The notes beneath the pieces are model-generated. The model was not told the DNA's origin, made no database searches, and worked only from the letters and a program-made list of their open reading frames with translations. Positions 5,109-7,628 of a stretch of DNA of 7,628 bases are shown here, in pieces; the first letter of the stretch is position 1; each line of letters begins with the position of its first letter. Both the position numbers and the translations under genes were made by a program. Origin of the DNA: a bacterium (lineage in GTDB: Bacteria > BMS3Abin14); assembly GCA_020352595.1 (NCBI GenBank), contig CP070682.1, positions 2,065,129-2,072,756 on the forward strand, written 5' to 3'.

Positions 5109-5228
5109 CTACTTCCAGAGCAGGTGCCCCAGTGTGTAGACCGTCGAGATCCCGGCAAGGTGCACCAGCCACCAGCCTGGCCTGAGGAAGGCCGTCTTGC
5201 GGTGGATCCTTTTCGACAGGGTCGTCAT
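5109..5228 (-). CDS. Tiny single-helix membrane protein A with PGWWxxH...YTLGH motif (39 residues)
   Basis: A 39-residue reading frame from the ATG at 5228 to the TAG ending at 5109, first gene of the operon. A basic N-terminus (SKRIHRKTAFLR) precedes PGWWLVH (17-23), a hydrophobic stretch LAGISTV, YTLGH (31-35) and LLWK. The start has a very strong ribosome site: GGAGGTGA, a full complement of the 16S 3' end, GAG and then the ATG. Its resemblance to the next gene (same PGWW-H-Y-LGH pattern and same 12-residue histidine spacing) indicates tandem duplication followed by divergence at the N-terminus. The single helix is predicted with the N-end inside; the Trp pair would sit at the inner membrane interface. 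I do not recognise the family. It may be a subunit or assembly partner of the four-helix protein encoded downstream. Confidence 0.75.
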   Translation of the reverse strand: MTTLSKRIHRKTAFLRPGWWLVHLAGISTVYTLGHLLWK

Positions 5229-5231
5229 CTC

Positions 5232-5239
5232 TCACCTCC
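5232..5239 (-). promoter_or_regulatory. Strong Shine-Dalgarno of the tiny-protein operon
   Basis: On the minus strand GGAGGTGA sits three bases before the ATG at 5228, with its GGAGG core six bases from the start. Eight contiguous bases complement the 16S rRNA 3' end, unusually strong for this window. It decides the start of a 39-residue gene and is the best single piece of evidence that the gene is translated. Confidence 0.75.
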
Positions 5240-5260
5240 AGGTGCGGGTCCGCATCGTCT

Positions 5261-5436
5261 GGCAGGGTGCTGAAAAAGTCCCTTGTGGACTTTTCCGCGT
5301 CGGGTTGCCTGGGGCGGCCCGGCGCAACCCTCTCAGAACCTTCGTGTTTTTACAGCCCGGATCCGGGTCCCGCCATGGCGCCACCCCTGCGTCGCCCAAT
5401 CAGGCTGCTTTTTTACGGGTTTTTCAGCAGCCTGCC
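5261..5436. mobile_element. MITE-like element with 17-bp terminal inverted repeats
   Basis: A 176-bp element bounded by GGCAGGGTGCTGAAAAA (5261-5277) and its inverted copy at 5420-5436, matching at 16 of 17 bases. It has several internal inverted repeats: AAAAGTCC/GGACTTTT (5274-5281 and 5287-5294), GGGTTGC/GCAACCC (5302-5308, 5324-5330), the palindrome CCCGGATCCGGG (5356-5367), and CAGGCTGC/GCAGCCTG (5401-5408, 5427-5434). There is no transposase and no convincing target-site duplication in the flanks, so it would be non-autonomous or an old insertion. GCTGCTGAAAAA-type ends are a familiar intergenic repeat in deltaproteobacteria. It lies 32 bases upstream of the first tiny-protein gene. Its left hairpin is followed by T residues on both strands and could act as a bidirectional terminator or attenuator. 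Confidence 0.7.
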
Positions 5437-5563
5437 GGTGCTGCCCCAGACTATATTGTGAGGCCTGGAACCTTTTCCCGCGACGGCAGCGGATGGGTGC
5501 GGACGAAGCCCTGCACGCCAGCGCCGGGGGGCTGAAGTTCGGATGGTGCAGCCGGAAACCGCC
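5437..5563. other. Gene-free spacer between the MITE-like element and the zinc-ribbon gene
   Basis: No gene is visible here. On the minus strand TATAGT (5455-5450) is the one -10-like hexamer standing out in GC-rich DNA. It could start transcription toward the tiny-protein operon through the MITE-like element, but I see no good -35 at 16-18 bases (the sequence there is GGAAAA-like). Together with the element it makes up the 335-base gap 5229-5563. Confidence 0.3.
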
Positions 5564-5728
5564 CTAGCTCTTCTTGCTGGTCATGGCGAAGAAGCTGGTC
5601 AGGACCTGGCTGACTTTCCTGCTCTTGCAATGGGGGCAGGCTACCTTTGTTTTTTCCAGTTCAGCCACCTTGAGGATGAGGTTGAAGGTCTTGCCACAGG
5701 CTCGGCAACGGAACTCATAGTTGGGCAT
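5564..5728 (-). CDS. FmdB-family zinc-ribbon protein
   Basis: A 54-residue protein with the typical FmdB/CxxC_CxxC_SSSS N-terminus: MPNYEFRCRACGKTF, a linker helix VAELEKTK, then VACPHCKSRKVSQVLTSFF. Cysteines C8/C11 and C31/C34 form two CxxC knuckles that should hold one zinc ion. The family was named for FmdB, a proposed regulator of a formamidase operon; most members are small putative regulators of unestablished function. The usual C-terminal Ser/Gly-rich tail is short here (AMTSKKS). The open frame extends upstream to 5836, but the ATG at 5728 is preferred because AGGAGGGG lies seven bases before it and MPxYEFRC is the family's start. It is transcribed away from the histidine kinase and is separate from the tiny-protein operon, 335 bases further on. 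Confidence 0.88.
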   Translation of the reverse strand: MPNYEFRCRACGKTFNLILKVAELEKTKVACPHCKSRKVSQVLTSFFAMTSKKS

Positions 5729-5786
5729 ACGAACCCCTCCTGTCGAGAATGGACCCGGGGGCGCTGTGATAGCCACTCTGCCTGAT

Positions 5787-5815
5787 AGATTAGCCCCAGT
5801 ATCCTGGGGCCGCAA
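5787..5815 (-). promoter_or_regulatory. Possible zinc-ribbon gene promoter with a palindrome as its spacer
   Basis: On the minus strand TTGCGG (5815-5810) and TAATCT (5792-5787) lie exactly 17 bases apart. The spacer is almost wholly a perfect inverted repeat, GCCCCAG-tatc-CTGGGGC on the plus strand (5793-5810). The site is about 59 bases upstream of the ATG at 5728. Each hexamer matches the sigma-70 consensus at only three of six bases, so the promoter call is weak. A dyad between -35 and -10 is where MerR-type activators bind. Confidence 0.25.
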
Positions 5816-5930
5816 GTACCTGGAGCCCGGGTGCAAAAAATATTTGCTCCCCCTTATACGAAATGGTGGAATAGGGTGTCTGTAAGGACACAGGCCCCTG
5901 AAGGGTTTTTACGGGCCCGGGAGCGTGGAA

Positions 5931-7628
5931 ATGGGCGGAAGGAAAAAGCAGGGACAAGGCGATCGGGCCGCAGGTGCCGAAGGCGTGGAGCATTTTCGCT
6001 CCCTCTTGCAGCATCACCCCCTGCCGGCCTTCGTCATCGAGACCGGAGCCGCCGACCCCCTCGCTTACCGCTTCCTGGCGGTCAACAGGGCCGCCGAGCT
6101 CCTCTACGGCTACACGGAGGCCGAGTTCCTGGAAATGACCCTGGCGGACCTGCGCCCTCCGGAGGAGACGACCATATCCACCCAGCAGGTGGCGGACCTC
6201 ACCCGTGAGGGCCGCGCGGCCTTCAGGACGACCAGAGCCCATCGGCACAGGAAGAAGGACGGCTCCATAATCCACGTCGAGGTTTCTTCCCAAAGCATCC
6301 CCTGGAAGGAATTGCAGGCCCTTCTGGCCGTCGTCCAGGACGTCACCGCGAGGGTGAAGGCCGAACAGTCCCTCATGGAGTCCGAGGAAAAATACAGGAC
6401 CCTCCTCGACAGCAGCCTTACGGGTGTCTTCCTGACACAGGAGGGCGTTTTCATCTACGTCAACGACAAGCTGGCGGAGATATCGGGCATGACGCGTGAG
6501 GAGCTCATCGGCACCGACGCCATGGCCACCGTGCATCCGGATGACAGGCCCGGGCAGAGGCGCCTGATGGAGGATCTGCTCGGCGGCAGGAAGAGCTCCA
6601 TCAGGCAGTCCTTCCGGGTGCTGCACCGGAGCGGGGAGGCCAGGCAGGTGGAGATCATGGCCAGCGTTGTCTGGGTCTCCGGGCAACGCGCCGTGCTGGG
6701 GACGGCCATCGACATCACCGAGCGACAGAGGGCCGAGGAGAGCCTCAAGCTTTTCTCCGCCGCCGTGGGGGAGGCGCGCGACGGCATGCAGCTCGTGGAT
6801 CTCGACGGCCGTGTCGTCTACTCCAACAAGGCCGTGGAGAGGATCTACGGGTACACCCACGAGGAACTGAGGGGCCTTGACGTCGGGAAAATGAACGCTG
6901 ATCCGCGCTTTGCCCGGAGGCACATCCTTCCCGCCCTCAGGAGGGATGGACACTGGTCGGGGCAACTCACGGTGCTGCACAAGGACGGACACCCGTTCCC
7001 CGTGGAGCTGAGCACGTCCATGGTTTTCGGTCAGGACGGGCAGCCCGTTGCCATGGTGGGGATCATCAGGGACATCACGGCCCGAAGGGCCGCGGAGCAG
7101 AAACTGGAGCAGAGCGAGGAGCTGTTCCGGACCATTTTCAGGACGAGTCCCGACGCCATCGCCATCAACAGGATGCGCGACGGCGTATACGTCCGGATCA
7201 ACGACGGTTTCACCGCGGTCACGGGGTACAGGGTCCGTGACGTCCTGGGGAAGAGCACCTCCCAGATCGGCATATGGTCTCATCCGGAGGAGCTGGCCCG
7301 TCTGGCGGAGAAGCTCCGAAAGGAGGGAAAGGTCAGCGGTTTCGAGGCGACCTTCCGCCTCAAGGACGGCAGGGAGCGCACGGGGCTGCTCTCGGCCCAC
7401 GTGGTCTCCATAGACGGAGAGCCCCATGCCGTCTCGGTGACGAGGGACATCGAGGACATCAAGCAGGTGGAGGTCAACCTGAAAAAGGCCCTGGCGGCCC
7501 TGGAGGAAAAGAACCGGGAGCTGGAGGCCTTCGTCTACACGGCCGCCCATGACCTGCGGACGCCCCTCATCAGCGTCCTGGGCTTCATCGAACTCCTGAA
7601 GAGGGAGCTCACCGGGAGACTCGAGAAG
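5931..7628 (+). CDS. Multi-PAS sensor histidine kinase, N-terminal part (runs off the window)
   Basis: 566 codons are open from the ATG at 5931 to the window edge; the 3' end is missing. No membrane segment is visible, so it is a cytoplasmic sensor. Four PAS domains follow one another: about 20-140, 150-265, 268-385 and 395-507. Each of the first three ends in a PAC-style motif (VVQDVTARVKAEQ, AIDITERQRAEE, IIRDITARRAAEQ); the fourth ends with TRDIEDIKQVE. A coiled linker LKKALAALEEKNRELEAF leads to the HisKA H-box TAAHDLRTPLISVLGF, with H540 as the phosphate acceptor. The catalytic ATPase domain must lie beyond the window. PAS cofactors cannot be read. The start has GGGAG seven bases upstream, and an in-frame TAA at 5883-5885 limits any extension. 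A response-regulator partner is not in view. Confidence 0.93.
   Translation, partial: MGGRKKQGQGDRAAGAEGVEHFRSLLQHHPLPAFVIETGAADPLAYRFLAVNRAAELLYGYTEAEFLEMTLADLRPPEETTISTQQVADLTREGRAAFRTTRAHRHRKKDGSIIHVEVSSQSIPWKELQALLAVVQDVTARVKAEQSLMESEEKYRTLLDSSLTGVFLTQEGVFIYVNDKLAEISGMTREELIGTDAMATVHPDDRPGQRRLMEDLLGGRKSSIRQSFRVLHRSGEARQVEIMASVVWVSGQRAVLGTAIDITERQRAEESLKLFSAAVGEARDGMQLVDLDGRVVYSNKAVERIYGYTHEELRGLDVGKMNADPRFARRHILPALRRDGHWSGQLTVLHKDGHPFPVELSTSMVFGQDGQPVAMVGIIRDITARRAAEQKLEQSEELFRTIFRTSPDAIAINRMRDGVYVRINDGFTAVTGYRVRDVLGKSTSQIGIWSHPEELARLAEKLRKEGKVSGFEATFRLKDGRERTGLLSAHVVSIDGEPHAVSVTRDIEDIKQVEVNLKKALAALEEKNRELEAFVYTAAHDLRTPLISVLGFIELLKRELTGRLEK

Noticed and set aside
5729..5836. 36-residue N-terminal extension of the zinc-ribbon protein
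   Set aside because: The family begins at MPNYEFRC, and AGGAGGGG lies just before that ATG; the extension has no conserved features.
5790..7550. 586-residue open frame on the minus strand opposite the PAS kinase
   Set aside because: It is antisense to a clearly recognisable PAS/HisKA coding frame; its translation is rich in Gly, Leu, His, Pro and Asp with no domain. Long antisense frames are expected in GC-rich genes.

Overview
GC-rich bacterial DNA with short, tightly packed genes. The mix of families (a C-terminal EpmA-type fragment, a lactate-permease family transporter, a GYD-domain protein, an FmdB zinc ribbon, a multi-PAS histidine kinase) and the intergenic 'word' repeats suggest a deltaproteobacterium in the broad sense (Desulfobacterota/Desulfuromonadota). 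This is inferred from gene content and style; no marker gene settles it.

Layout, left to right. Positions 1-210 hold the 3' end of an EF-P lysine lysyltransferase (EpmA/GenX-like) gene, plus strand. After a 100-base gap with a repeat comes a 492-residue lactate-permease family transporter (311-1789, plus). A 533-base gene-free stretch (1790-2322) carries a hairpin and several copies of a GACGCAAAG-type repeat in both orientations. A 97-residue protein of unknown function follows (2323-2616, plus). A PaaI-type hotdog thioesterase lies on the minus strand (2742-3209). A second repeat-bearing gap leads to a 94-residue GYD-domain protein (3558-3842, plus).

The most interesting part is a compact minus-strand operon read from 5228 down to 3883. 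It begins with two single-helix membrane proteins of only 39 and 32 residues. They are related to each other: both have P-G-W-W-x-x-H at the start of the helix and Y-x-L-G-H at its end. They are followed by a four-helix membrane protein of 156 residues with several histidines, and by a PrmA-like methyltransferase that lacks most of the usual N-terminal domain. I do not recognise this arrangement. The upstream flank is a 176-bp MITE-like element with 17-bp terminal inverted repeats (5261-5436), which ends only 32 bases before the first start codon.

Beyond it are a 54-residue FmdB-type zinc-ribbon protein (5564-5728, minus) and, divergently, a soluble histidine kinase with four PAS domains (5931 to the window end, plus). 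The kinase is cut off just after its phospho-accepting histidine.

Taken together this is mostly ordinary chromosome with independent small transcription units. The tiny-protein operon is the best candidate for an undescribed system. A membrane haem or metal role is a hypothesis from histidine placement, not a demonstrated function.
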